Source: Echinicola marina
GTDB lineage: Bacteria; Bacteroidota; Bacteroidia; Cytophagales; Cyclobacteriaceae
Direction of reading: 5' to 3'
Length of the DNA: 64,000 nucleotides
Assembly: GCF_020463795.1 (NCBI RefSeq)
Contig: NZ_CP080025.1
Span: 1,739,001-1,803,000, forward strand
Shown in pieces: positions 45,085 to 53,469 of the stretch; positions within the stretch are counted from its first letter, which is position 1, and the number at the start of each line of letters is the position of its first letter. The translations under genes and the position numbers were made by a program. Under the pieces are notes generated by a model, which had not been told where the DNA came from, searched no databases, and was given only the letters and a program-made list of their open reading frames with translations.

Positions 45085-45174
45085 CTTTAACAGCCTCCAA
45101 ACGGTAACTGAAAACCCTAATTGAAAGGGTGGTCAGGATGACCGGATTGGTGGTCAAGATCATCGGAATATACA

Positions 45175-45181
45175 CTTTAGT
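45175..45181. repeat. IS21 target-site duplication, right copy
   Basis: CTTTAGT, identical to 42525-42531. Confidence 0.85.
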
Positions 45182-45274
45182 TACTATTTTTTAAATGGAA
45201 TTTATCTGTGGATAGTTTTTGTGTTGATTTACAAAGTATATCATTTTTACATTGAAGACCTCAAACTTAAATAG
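45182..45274 (+). pseudogene. 3' end of the IS21-broken membrane protein gene
   Basis: Thirty in-frame codons after the target duplication, beginning YYFLNGIYLWIVFVLIYK and ending at TAG 45272-45274. The segment is a further hydrophobic helix followed by a charged tail (EDLKLK), exactly what the truncated 5' part lacks. Confidence 0.75.
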
Positions 45275-45628
45275 TGTAATGAAAGGAATAACTGTTCACT
45301 GTCCGCATTTCCCCAAATTAATCCCCTAAAAATAAAAACCGCTTCATAAATCAATTTGAAACGGGTTTTTGTAGACTCGTTAGGGTTGTCCATTTGGAAT
45401 CGGGGCTGTTTTATCATTCAATTTATTATTTAAGGAAAATCAATTTTTAAACAAGTAAGTAATAGTCTGTTGTAATTATCGGAATTGCCAAATAAAAGTT
45501 TTTCTTTAACATACCGATAAATATTGGCAAATTGCAGTCTTATTTGAATGTGGTTTGCAATTTGTTTGCAAATAAGGAACTTTAAAACAATTTAACTTAT
45601 TGACCTTTAGTAGGTTAATCGTATTAAA
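45275..45628. other. Right end of the element: noncoding, with possible terminator and arm sites
   Basis: 354 bp, no coding frame. A weak terminator-like hairpin lies at about 45338-45370 (AAACCGCTTCA / TTGAAACGGGTTT with T-run). Further right are TTGCCAA (45485-45491), TTGGCAA (45524-45530) and two GTTTGCAA octamers (45553-45560, 45564-45571), matching the octamers at the left end. It now serves as the psd upstream region; no convincing TAnnTTTG promoter was found in it. Confidence 0.5.
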
Positions 45629-45644
45629 ATGACTATACATAAAG
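45629..45644 (+). repeat. Right attachment site (attR), first 16 bp of psd
   Basis: ATGACTATACATAAAG is the start of the intact psd gene and matches attL at 27063-27078 except C to T in the wobble position of codon 2 (ACC versus ACT, both Thr). Confidence 0.75.
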
Positions 45645-46291
45645 AAGGAAGAAGTTTGCTTTTCTGGATGTTGGTGATTTTGACGGGTGTCAATTTTGCC
45701 ATGCACCAGCTTTTGCCAGGACAGGATACTGTGCTGAACTTGATTCTATTGGCCAGTATTATCATTTATTTGCTGGTATTGCAGTTTTTCAGAAACCCAA
45801 CTATCCCATTGCCGGATGATGAGAATTTAGTCTTTGCTCCAGCAGATGGTAAGGTAGTAGTGATAGAAGAAGCACAAGAAGATGAAGTGCTAAAAGAAAG
45901 GAGAAAACAAATCTCTATCTTTATGTCTCCTGTGAACGTACATGTTAATCGTTCTCCAATCAGTGGAATAGTCGATTACTTCGTTTATCATCCTGGGAAG
46001 TATATGGTTGCTTGGCATCCTAAGGCCAGCTATGAGAATGAGCGCACGACCATGGTGATCAAGCATGCCAAGTCGGATGTTAAATTATTGGTAAGGCAAA
46101 TCGCGGGGGCTGTTGCTCGAAGAATCAAATATTATGTGAAGGAGGGAGACCCTTTGGTACAGGGAGGTGAATTTGGATTTATCAAATTCGGTTCCCGTGT
46201 CGATGTATTTGTTCCGCTTGATGCAGAAATCTTAGTGAATATCGATGATGTGACCAAGGGAGGGATTACGCCATTGGCCAGATTGAAATAA
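45629..46291 (+). CDS. psd: Phosphatidylserine decarboxylase family protein
   Basis: 220 aa, the short type common in Bacteroidota. Two N-terminal hydrophobic segments (about 10-50) anchor it. VFAPADGKVVVIEEA, FMSPVNVHVNRSPISG and the cleavage/pyruvoyl site FIKFGSRVDVFVP (Gly-Ser) are all present. It converts phosphatidylserine to phosphatidylethanolamine after self-cleavage at the GS bond. Its original upstream region was displaced 18.6 kb to the left by the integrated element; only the first five codons are repeated, so the protein is unchanged. Confidence 0.94.
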   Translation: MTIHKEGRSLLFWMLVILTGVNFAMHQLLPGQDTVLNLILLASIIIYLLVLQFFRNPTIPLPDDENLVFAPADGKVVVIEEAQEDEVLKERRKQISIFMSPVNVHVNRSPISGIVDYFVYHPGKYMVAWHPKASYENERTTMVIKHAKSDVKLLVRQIAGAVARRIKYYVKEGDPLVQGGEFGFIKFGSRVDVFVPLDAEILVNIDDVTKGGITPLARLK

Positions 46292-46368
46292 GCATTATCA
46301 TCATTTAGGAAAACAAAAGGCTGTCTCAAAACAAGAGTTAAAAAAGTGGGACAGTCGATTTTAGCCAA

Positions 46369-46406
46369 TAGAGGCCGATTTTCATTAATCGGCCTCTATT
46401 TTTTTT
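46369..46406 (-). terminator. Terminator inside the IS1182 left end
   Basis: GAGGCCGATT (46371-46380) pairs with AATCGGCCTC (46387-46396), then ATTTTTTTT on the plus strand. It blocks read-through from psd into the transposase gene in antisense; a reverse T-run is weaker. Confidence 0.75.
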
Positions 46407-46507
46407 GACTCACAGTCAATTCAACTCTAGGTTCTTTGTTCTGAAGCGACAGTTTAAACTTGGGGGATCAGAGGGTTTTTGAACTTAAAAACGGCGTCAG
46501 CTCCTTC

Positions 46508-48037
46508 TTACCCGGCCATTTTTGCCAGGTTGTGGGCGATGGCAATCAATCCGGTTTCAATTGCTACTTTTTCGGCTCCTCTTAACATAAACCTTGCTCT
46601 CCCTTTGTTGTGTTTGAAGTCCGCAAATACCGGTTCCACATCGGTGGCCCGTTGCCTTCGTTTATGGACTCCCTGCTCAGAGGTGAGTCGTTGTTTTGCC
46701 CTTGTCTTCTGTTGCTGTAACCTGGTGTTTACCCTGAGGGTTTTGTTACCGGCCTCTGGTCTACAACTAGCAGCCAGTGGGCACCCCTGGCAATTTTTGG
46801 CTGCATAGTGCCGGTAATGCTGGACAAAACCGGTCGAGGTTTTTCCGGTACTTTCCCCACTGGGTTTCATCGCCTGTCCCATCGGACAGATGTAGTGATC
46901 TTTCTGTGGATCGTAATACAGGTTTTCCAGCAAGCCATGGACTTTCTTTGATTTGGATTCCTGACGGAGTTCTTTGTGGAAGGTGTTGTACTTGACGTAA
47001 GCTTCGATCCGGTTCTGCTCCAGAAAGCAATAGTTCTCTTCACTTCCGTATCCTGCATCTGCTGTACAACAGGAAGGGTAGAATCCGTAATACTGCTGTA
47101 GATGAGGCTTCAGGGTTAAGGTGTCATTGGGATTGGGATGCAGGGAATAGTTGACCACGAACCGTCCATGGGTGCTGAGTTGAAGGTTGTAGGCTGGTTT
47201 AAGTTGGCCATTTCTCATATGGTCTTCTTTCATCCTCATGAACGTGGCATCCGGATCGGTTTTGGAATAACTGTTCCGTCCAGCCAGTACTTCCTCTTTC
47301 TGGGCATATTCTTCCAATTTGGCAGGCCAGTTCTTTTGGGCATAACCCAACTTCTGTTTCACCTTCTTGTCAACGGCTTTCCCTTCCAGCGCCTGATTGA
47401 TCTTTTCGATGGTCCGGGAAACTTTCTCTGCATTCGGATTCACAAAGTCGGGTTCTTCTGTCCCCAACTCAGCGGAGGCTACCGAACCGGCATAGTTCCA
47501 AAGTTCCTGAAGCTGGGAACTGATCCGTTCCTTGCTCTTCTTGATCGCCTTGCCCCAGACAAAGGTGTAGCGGTTGGCATTGGCTTCTATCTTGGTCCCA
47601 TCGGTGTACACTTCTTTGATGTCCAAAAGTCCTTCTTCATGCAGCAACAGCACCACTTGGGCAAAAATATCACCAATCACATCTCGGAGACGTTCTGAAC
47701 GGAACCGATTGATTGTATGGTGATCGGGACGCTGCATTCCGGCAAGCCACATGAACACAATGTTCTCCCGAACCGCTTTTTCAAGCTTGCGGGATGAATA
47801 ACAGTTCTCTAAATATCCATAGACCAGGACCTTTAACAACATCTTGGGATGATAGCTGCTGGATCCGTTCTCTGAGTATCGACCATACACCTCACTCAGA
47901 TCTATCCGCTCAATGATCTGGTGAACTACACGGCCTGGATGGTGGGCGGGAATCAATTCCTCCAAACTGGGAGGAAGAAACATCAGTTGGTTGGGATTGT
48001 AGTCTTTAAAAGCTACATTTAAGTCTTGTTTTTGCAC
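46508..48037 (-). CDS. IS1182-family DDE transposase
   Basis: 509 aa. N-terminal DUF772-type domain (SSYHPKMLLKVLVYGYLENC, MQRPDHHTINRFRSERL), DDE core with Asp in EVYTDGTKIEANANRYTF (about 140-157), the second Asp in CTADAGYGSEEN, and the Glu in the C-terminal VEPVFADFKHNKGRARFM. A Cys-rich zinc knuckle (CQGCPLAASC) precedes the end. Complete length for the family; may be active. Confidence 0.95.
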   Translation of the reverse strand: MQKQDLNVAFKDYNPNQLMFLPPSLEELIPAHHPGRVVHQIIERIDLSEVYGRYSENGSSSYHPKMLLKVLVYGYLENCYSSRKLEKAVRENIVFMWLAGMQRPDHHTINRFRSERLRDVIGDIFAQVVLLLHEEGLLDIKEVYTDGTKIEANANRYTFVWGKAIKKSKERISSQLQELWNYAGSVASAELGTEEPDFVNPNAEKVSRTIEKINQALEGKAVDKKVKQKLGYAQKNWPAKLEEYAQKEEVLAGRNSYSKTDPDATFMRMKEDHMRNGQLKPAYNLQLSTHGRFVVNYSLHPNPNDTLTLKPHLQQYYGFYPSCCTADAGYGSEENYCFLEQNRIEAYVKYNTFHKELRQESKSKKVHGLLENLYYDPQKDHYICPMGQAMKPSGESTGKTSTGFVQHYRHYAAKNCQGCPLAASCRPEAGNKTLRVNTRLQQQKTRAKQRLTSEQGVHKRRQRATDVEPVFADFKHNKGRARFMLRGAEKVAIETGLIAIAHNLAKMAG

Positions 48038-48141
48038 ACCTCAAAATAACATTTTTGAGTTAAACAAGAAAGGCTAGCCGAGAAATCGACTAGCCTTTTA
48101 AACTATCTACTTTTGAGACAGCCTCTTGTTTTTTAAAGGAT

Positions 48142-48576
48142 TTACTTTTTCCCTTCTATGGTGTACCTTAAACCAAAATTTCCACGAAAGGCTATCAAGC
48201 CGTTGTATAGAGGAGTGGCCTCGAGTATCAAAGCGAGTTTGCGGTGGTTTTCAATAGGTTTAATGGCCAAAAGGACAGGTAATCCCACTCTAGCATCATC
48301 AAATTCATGATAGCCGGCCATCAATCCTCCAGAAAGATTGTACCAGTCAGATTGGATAAAATTGTACTGTCCAATGACTTCAGCTCCGAAAAACCGGTTG
48401 ATAAACTCTCCTGCGAACAGACGGGCTTCCCCAAAGATCTTTTTTTCAGGGTCAGTTCCTACACCTAAGTAGGTCATGATGCTATTGGTGTACAAGCCCG
48501 CTGTTACTTGGGCCTTTGAAAGATGTGCAGTGAAAAAGAGAATAACTGCCAAAAAACTTAATTTTAAATAATTCAT
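48142..48576 (-). CDS. Small outer-membrane beta-barrel-like protein, 144 aa
   Basis: Signal peptide MNYLKLSFLAVILFFTAHLSKAQ (cleavage after KAQ), then Gly- and Tyr-rich alternating strands (GGLMAGYHEF, FRGNFGLRYTIEG). Similar in build to the protein at 12124-12609. Function unknown. It directly follows the IS1182 right end. Confidence 0.65.
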   Translation of the reverse strand: MNYLKLSFLAVILFFTAHLSKAQVTAGLYTNSIMTYLGVGTDPEKKIFGEARLFAGEFINRFFGAEVIGQYNFIQSDWYNLSGGLMAGYHEFDDARVGLPVLLAIKPIENHRKLALILEATPLYNGLIAFRGNFGLRYTIEGKK

Positions 48577-48662
48577 CTGAAAATGTGTTTATTATAAGAT
48601 TTAGCGAAAATAATTCAACAAGTCCAATGCCCTAAATCTTATTCAAGCTATTTGAGAAAGTT

Positions 48663-50054
48663 TTAGTTGTTTAAATAATAAATCCCTTTTCCTTTTAGAG
48701 CATACATATCTGCCAATGCTGGGATATGCTGCAGCAATTCTTTGAAAGTGCCTTCCTGATCGTATATTACTTCGGGTTTCTCTTCTAAGAAGTGTAGGTA
48801 GACCTCGATCATTTTTTCGTGACTTTCGTAATTGGTCAAGACTCTTTTAGACAGTCGGTAATTGAGGTAGGGGCTGGCCAATGTGTTGCCGAGGTAAGGG
48901 CTGATATTATCGCCCAATACCAAGATTTTTTTGCCATCGTTTTTAGTGTCTTCATTTAGGGTGTAGTTCCAGTTTTTATTGGGCTGGCTTTTGTAGATGG
49001 CCCAGCTGTAACCAATCATTGGCACCAATAAAATAAATAGAAAAAACAGTAAGTTAAGCTGTTTTTTATTGCGGATGTACACGAAGATCTGGCTGATAAA
49101 ATAGGTCATGCCGGGAAGAAAAACTACCATCTGATAAGGAGTGGTTCTATTGGCCAGGATGATGGATAGTGGTGCGACGATGGAAAATATAATCATCAAT
49201 TGTTTTTGCTTCTGCTGATTGACCGTGATGCTTTTATTAACTGTGCCTACGAGGTAACCAAATACCGAAAAGGCAAGCGGTGCAGCTATAATGATGGCCA
49301 AGTCCAAAAAAGTGACATGGGGATAGCTCCCCCTTATTCTAGTGGCAAGAATAAATTCATTGATGAATTCTTGGAGACCTCCTATCCAAAAGAAATAAAT
49401 GCAGCAAAGCAAAAAGGGCTGAAAATATCCAAACAGGGCTAGGAGCAATTGGTTGAATGAAAAACCACTTACAGAAATTCCAGTGATAATCAAAAAAGGC
49501 AAGAAGATGACCAGAGGGAAGTGAAAGCATGCTGCCAGTCCTCCGAAGATGCCTACCAATAAGACGGATTCAGTATTCTGTTCATTGATCAGTGTTTGGG
49601 AAAATAGTTGGCCCAAAGCAAGAACAATAAAAGTGCTTCCCAAAAGTGTAGGCGATAGTGTTAGAAAATCAAATGACAAATGAAACAAGATGACCATAAC
49701 CAATCCAGGGATATAGCTGCTTTCCTCAAAAGCCCTGTATTGGGTCAGAAGACCATTTACATAATATACCTGAAAGAGGATAATTAAAGAGGCCAGTATT
49801 TTGTAGGTCCACCAAGACCTTCCAACCAATAGATCGATCGACCAGTAAGTATAAGCTGATAAGGGGCCAATATCATCAATAATGTCCACATATAGGAAAT
49901 GTCCAGCACTCATCCTTTCCCCTATCAGCATCCATGATAACTCGGGTGATAGCAAGGGAATATCCATAAATAAATATGGAATGCTTAGGATGATCATCAG
50001 GAGGGCTATTCCTAGGATCCTAAAGGGGTCGTTGATTCTAAAAAAACTAAGCAA
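48663..50054 (-). CDS. Polytopic membrane protein, 463 aa (DUF6427-like)
   Basis: About ten to twelve hydrophobic helices spread over the first 350 residues, then a soluble C-terminal part with ILVLGDNISPYLGNTLASPYL and VIYDQEGTFKELLQHIPAL. The start MLSFFRINDPFRILGIALLM resembles Bacteroidota DUF6427 membrane proteins; the overall layout also recalls GT39/ArnT-like glycosyltransferases (PMT fold), but no catalytic loop motif is clear. Function unresolved. Confidence 0.7.
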   Translation of the reverse strand: MLSFFRINDPFRILGIALLMIILSIPYLFMDIPLLSPELSWMLIGERMSAGHFLYVDIIDDIGPLSAYTYWSIDLLVGRSWWTYKILASLIILFQVYYVNGLLTQYRAFEESSYIPGLVMVILFHLSFDFLTLSPTLLGSTFIVLALGQLFSQTLINEQNTESVLLVGIFGGLAACFHFPLVIFLPFLIITGISVSGFSFNQLLLALFGYFQPFLLCCIYFFWIGGLQEFINEFILATRIRGSYPHVTFLDLAIIIAAPLAFSVFGYLVGTVNKSITVNQQKQKQLMIIFSIVAPLSIILANRTTPYQMVVFLPGMTYFISQIFVYIRNKKQLNLLFFLFILLVPMIGYSWAIYKSQPNKNWNYTLNEDTKNDGKKILVLGDNISPYLGNTLASPYLNYRLSKRVLTNYESHEKMIEVYLHFLEEKPEVIYDQEGTFKELLQHIPALADMYALKGKGIYYLNN

Positions 50055-50146
50055 ATATAATATCTGTTGTAGGTTGCGTATTCTGAACGTACGAAATTAA
50101 AGGTTAGTCATTTAATTCACTAAATTTGCAATGAAAATTATACAAT

Positions 50147-50521
50147 ATGGAAAGTAAGAGACAGCAAAAGTATTCAAAGTTGATTCAAAAGGAGCTTGGT
50201 GAGATATTTCAAAGGGAATCGCGTCCATTGGTGGGCAATGCCATGGTGACGGTGACCAGGGTACTGATGAGTCCGGATCTTGGTGTGGCTAAAATTAACC
50301 TTAGCTTTTTATTGGCCAATAAGGAAGAGTTATTTGACAAGATCAATGCCCATAAAAGCGAAATCCGTAAGCATCTGGGTAAGAGAATTGGAAAATCAGT
50401 ACGTATAGTGCCTGAATTGGTGTTTTATCCAGATGATTCATCTGCCTACGCCCAGCATATGGACAAGATAATTGGAGATTTGGATATCCCTGAGGCTCCA
50501 GAGGAGGATGAAGAGGACTGA
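50147..50521 (+). CDS. rbfA: 30S ribosome-binding factor A
   Basis: 124 aa. KH-type fold with start MESKRQQKYSKLIQKELGEIF, TVTRVLMSPDLGVAKINLSF, and KRIGKSVRIVPELVFYPDDS followed by an acidic tail. RbfA helps mature the 5' end of 16S rRNA in the small subunit. In Bacteroidota it is often followed by an FtsX-type permease gene, as here (78 bp later). Confidence 0.93.
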   Translation: MESKRQQKYSKLIQKELGEIFQRESRPLVGNAMVTVTRVLMSPDLGVAKINLSFLLANKEELFDKINAHKSEIRKHLGKRIGKSVRIVPELVFYPDDSSAYAQHMDKIIGDLDIPEAPEEDEED

Positions 50522-50598
50522 TTATTCGCTAGAAATTATTAAATTTTAGTTTAAAGTACTATTGGATATTAATTGCGCTGATTAGAAATAAGTAAATT

Positions 50599-51822
50599 GT
50601 GAATCTCTCATTTTTCATTGCCTCCCGGTATTTCAGAAGTAAGAAGAAAAGGAATTTTATCAATGTCCTGTCCAGGATCGCCATGGTAGGCGTGGCAGTT
50701 GGAACCATGGCCTTGATCATTGTTCTTTCAGTATTTAATGGATTGGAGGATTTGATCCGAGGACTTTATGCGTCATTTGACGCAGAACTGGAAATTCAGG
50801 CAGTGAAGGGGAAGTCCTTTGTGAGCACAGCAGAATGGATGGATAGCCTTAGAGCAGTGGAAGGAGTGGAAGGTTTGGTAGAAGTGATAGAGGATAATGC
50901 CCTATTGAAGTACAGGGATGATCAATTGGTAGTGACCATGAAGGGCGTCTCTAATAATTTTTTGGATGAGGAGAGGTTTAGCCAGGGAGTGTTTAATGGG
51001 GAGATGAATTTGGGTACAGAACAGCGTCCAAAGGCTATTTTAGGAAGTGGGGTTGGCTATTTTCTTGGTGTTGACCCCAATAATCAATTTGAAAAGCTGA
51101 GAATGTACTACCCTAAAGCCCCTAGGGCAGGAACCATCGATCCTACTAAAATGTACAATTCCAATATGCTGGATTTTGCTGGTTTTTTTAGGGTGGAGAA
51201 GCAGTTTGATGATAATTATGTTTTGGTGCCGCTTACTTTTGCGAAGGACTTGATGGATTATGGGAATAAGCGCACCTCCTTGGAGGTGAAGGTGGCTGAG
51301 GGCTATGGGATACAGGAGGTGAAGGCTTCTTTAAAGGAGTTTTTGGGAGATGATTTTGCAGTAAAAGATACCGACGAACAGCATGCTAGCCTGTTAAGGG
51401 CTATTCGTATAGAAAAGCTTTTTGTCTTTATCACCCTTACTTTTATTCTTGCGGTTGCATCATTTAATATCTTTTTCTCCCTAAGTATGTTGGCTATTGA
51501 GAAGAAAAAAGATATTGCTGTAATGCTGGCCATGGGTGCTTCTACTAGTTTGATCAAAAAAATATATATCAAGCAAGGGGTGATTATTGCTTTTAGTGGA
51601 GCAATAGTAGGTTTGGTTTTGGGCTTTTTGGTTTGCTGGCTACAGGATCATTTTGGTTTGGTATCATTAGGGATTGCTTCTTCAGTAGTGGAAAACTATC
51701 CGGTGAAGATGATCTGGTCCGATTTTCTTTGGACTAGTCTGAGTGTGGTGATCATTACTTTTTTTGCCTCATATAGACCCGCCAGTATTGCTGCCAAGGT
51801 CAATACTTTGGAGAATTTGTAA
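50599..51822 (+). CDS. ABC transporter permease, LolC/FtsX type
   Basis: 407 aa from a GTG at 50599 (MNLSFFIASRYFRSKKKRNFI is the usual family start). One N-terminal helix (IAMVGVAVGTMALIIVLSVF), a long periplasmic MacB_PCD domain, then the FtsX domain with three helices (FVFITLTFILAVASFNIFFSL; VIIAFSGAIVGLVLGFLVC; final SLSVVIITFFASYRPASIAA). It probably works in lipoprotein release or a related envelope export; its ATPase partner is not adjacent. Confidence 0.88.
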   Translation: MNLSFFIASRYFRSKKKRNFINVLSRIAMVGVAVGTMALIIVLSVFNGLEDLIRGLYASFDAELEIQAVKGKSFVSTAEWMDSLRAVEGVEGLVEVIEDNALLKYRDDQLVVTMKGVSNNFLDEERFSQGVFNGEMNLGTEQRPKAILGSGVGYFLGVDPNNQFEKLRMYYPKAPRAGTIDPTKMYNSNMLDFAGFFRVEKQFDDNYVLVPLTFAKDLMDYGNKRTSLEVKVAEGYGIQEVKASLKEFLGDDFAVKDTDEQHASLLRAIRIEKLFVFITLTFILAVASFNIFFSLSMLAIEKKKDIAVMLAMGASTSLIKKIYIKQGVIIAFSGAIVGLVLGFLVCWLQDHFGLVSLGIASSVVENYPVKMIWSDFLWTSLSVVIITFFASYRPASIAAKVNTLENL

Positions 51823-51888
51823 AAACCCACGATCGGGCATCTATTCAAAGCTGGATCATGGGTTTTGTTGAGATTTAATTGATAAGGT

Positions 51889-53469
51889 TTACTGATAAGC
51901 AAAGGTTTTCTCAAATTCTAATTTGGCCATTTGATAGGAATTATTGTCTTGTCCTAAGATGACCATTTCATTTTTCGAAACTTGTTGGCATGCATCAGGT
52001 TTGGTCAGGATGTTAATGTTTTTAGAAAATGGAAGGGCTCTTTTGGTGATGGAACCATGCCAATCCAACTCCACCAGTGTGATCAATACCTCCTTTTTGA
52101 TTGATTTTGGATTAAAGCGCACGGGTTTGCAAGTGCCTTCACAAAGGTTTTCTGGGTGATCGTTAAATACCAGGTAGATCTTATCGTGCATTATGGCCTG
52201 GGCAAATGAAGAAAAGAAGCTGAATCCACCTGAGGAAACTTGGTTTTTTTGAATTTCTTGGGTCCAAAGGATTTTGCCTTCCGGCGCGATACTGATGACG
52301 GCAATATTATTAAAGCTCATCCTGGATCCCGGGATATTGTTTCGGGGATTATTGCCTGAGGTGTAGGTTGCCTGTTCTCCCATAAGTACTGAGCTACCAT
52401 CATTTCTGATAACCAAATCTTTAAGGGTGTAGGTGAAAATGCGTTGAGGATCGTTTTGCCTGCGATCATCCATTTCGTTTTGCTCAGGGGTAAATGCTTG
52501 AAAGTCTGAATGGCTGATTTTGCCATTCTCCGCTGATAAGGTAAGGAAATAGCTTCCTGTTTGGTCAGTATTGATTTGGTCAACATAAAATCCTGCACAA
52601 AGTAAATCTCCATTTGGTCTGCTGGCTATCTGCATTTTGCTTAGGAATTTGCCTTTTATTGCTGGCTGAATCAGCTGATGATCTTTTTCGTTTTTATTGA
52701 TCTGTAAAATTTGATAGGCATAATCGGATGCCCAGAAAGAGTCGAGGTCATTTGCGTTTTTTACTGTTTTGGCCAGGATATAGGCATTTGCTTCGTTCGA
52801 AATATGATAATTCTCTATGCTGAATCGCCCCTTTTCGAAAGGACTGGATATTTCTTTTGTCCAGATCTCACTTAGGTCCTTGTCAAATACAGAAATAAGG
52901 AATTCCTGTACTGGTTTTTTGTCCACAGGCTTTGGAGAGCTTATCAATAGGTTTCGGCGGTTGGGAGATAATTTAAAATGGAATTCAGGGCTTTGATAGA
53001 CAGGCATTCCTTTAAAACTCACTGATTGCAGATGGATGATTTCGTTTTCCAAAGAAAGGCTGTTCTTGTTGATTTTTTGCGCCATTAAAGTTTTGGACTT
53101 AGAACTTCTGTCTGTGATGCTGTAAAAGCAAAAGAGCTGGTTGTCTAGTTCTATTATGCCTTCGAAATAAGGTGCAGTTTCGGTATTGTCTACTTTTAAT
53201 TCCCTGAACTTGGTGAGGACCATTTGGTCGTTATAATGTTCCAAAATGGGGAAGCTGTTTGCTGCCCTTATCTCATGTTTCAATTTTACTTTGGTCATGT
53301 AAATACCGCTTTCGTCGCTTCCGACGATTTGGCTGGGCATCATATTATTTTTGACATAATTTTGGTTTCCAAGTTTGAGATTTGCCATGGTTCCTGGAAC
53401 CATTTGAGCATAAGAATTCATGCATAGGCACAGCCATGCTGTCAAAAGGGTAAATAAGAAATTTTTCAT
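51889..53469 (-). CDS. Exported protein of unknown function, 526 aa
   Basis: Signal peptide MKNFLFTLLTAWLCLCMNSYAQ, then a repetitive beta-rich sequence with blades such as FHFKLSPNRRNLLISSPKPV, EIWTKEISSPF and KILWTQEIQKNQVS, which suggests a beta-propeller. No family identified. It converges with the permease gene; a plausible shared terminator (AACCCACGATC / GATCATGGGTT) lies near 51824-51864. Confidence 0.7.
   Translation of the reverse strand: MKNFLFTLLTAWLCLCMNSYAQMVPGTMANLKLGNQNYVKNNMMPSQIVGSDESGIYMTKVKLKHEIRAANSFPILEHYNDQMVLTKFRELKVDNTETAPYFEGIIELDNQLFCFYSITDRSSKSKTLMAQKINKNSLSLENEIIHLQSVSFKGMPVYQSPEFHFKLSPNRRNLLISSPKPVDKKPVQEFLISVFDKDLSEIWTKEISSPFEKGRFSIENYHISNEANAYILAKTVKNANDLDSFWASDYAYQILQINKNEKDHQLIQPAIKGKFLSKMQIASRPNGDLLCAGFYVDQINTDQTGSYFLTLSAENGKISHSDFQAFTPEQNEMDDRRQNDPQRIFTYTLKDLVIRNDGSSVLMGEQATYTSGNNPRNNIPGSRMSFNNIAVISIAPEGKILWTQEIQKNQVSSGGFSFFSSFAQAIMHDKIYLVFNDHPENLCEGTCKPVRFNPKSIKKEVLITLVELDWHGSITKRALPFSKNINILTKPDACQQVSKNEMVILGQDNNSYQMAKLEFEKTFAYQ

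Larger units (their letters stand above)
42532..45174 (+). mobile_element. IS21-family insertion sequence
   Basis: 2643 bp. Terminal inverted repeats begin TGTATATTCCGAT at both ends (42532-42544 and, reversed, 45162-45174), continuing to TTGACCACC. The left end carries about six copies of a TGTTGACCACC-like motif between 42545 and 42735, and the right end two, as expected for multiple transposase-binding sites. It carries istA and istB. Flanked by the 7-bp duplication CTTTAGT. It is complete and recent-looking. Confidence 0.93.
27063..45644. mobile_element. Integrated phage-like element inserted in the 5' end of psd
   Basis: About 18.6 kb between attL and attR (about 15.9 kb without the later IS21). 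Content from left: tyrosine integrase, two HTH proteins, small early genes, a replication-initiator-like gene with internal iterons, unknown genes, a gp10-like tail-completion protein, tape measure, tail tip/fibre, then a two-gene cargo pair. No terminase, portal, capsid, major tail, endolysin, relaxase or conjugation gene was found. The size and incomplete morphogenesis set fit a deleted prophage or a phage satellite. Confidence 0.8.
46319..48123 (-). mobile_element. IS1182-family insertion sequence
   Basis: About 1.8 kb, bounded by GGCTGTCTCAAAA (46319-46331) and its inverse TTTTGAGACAGCC (48111-48123). Just outside, AACAAAA and its near-complement TTGTTTT extend the inverted repeat, so the tips or a palindromic target are uncertain. 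No obvious target duplication. It contains one intact transposase gene and a strong terminator at 46369-46406 near its left end. It sits between psd and the next gene, not inside any gene. Confidence 0.88.

Noticed and set aside
27063-45644. Integrative conjugative element
   Set aside because: No relaxase, coupling protein or tra genes; tail genes point to phage origin.
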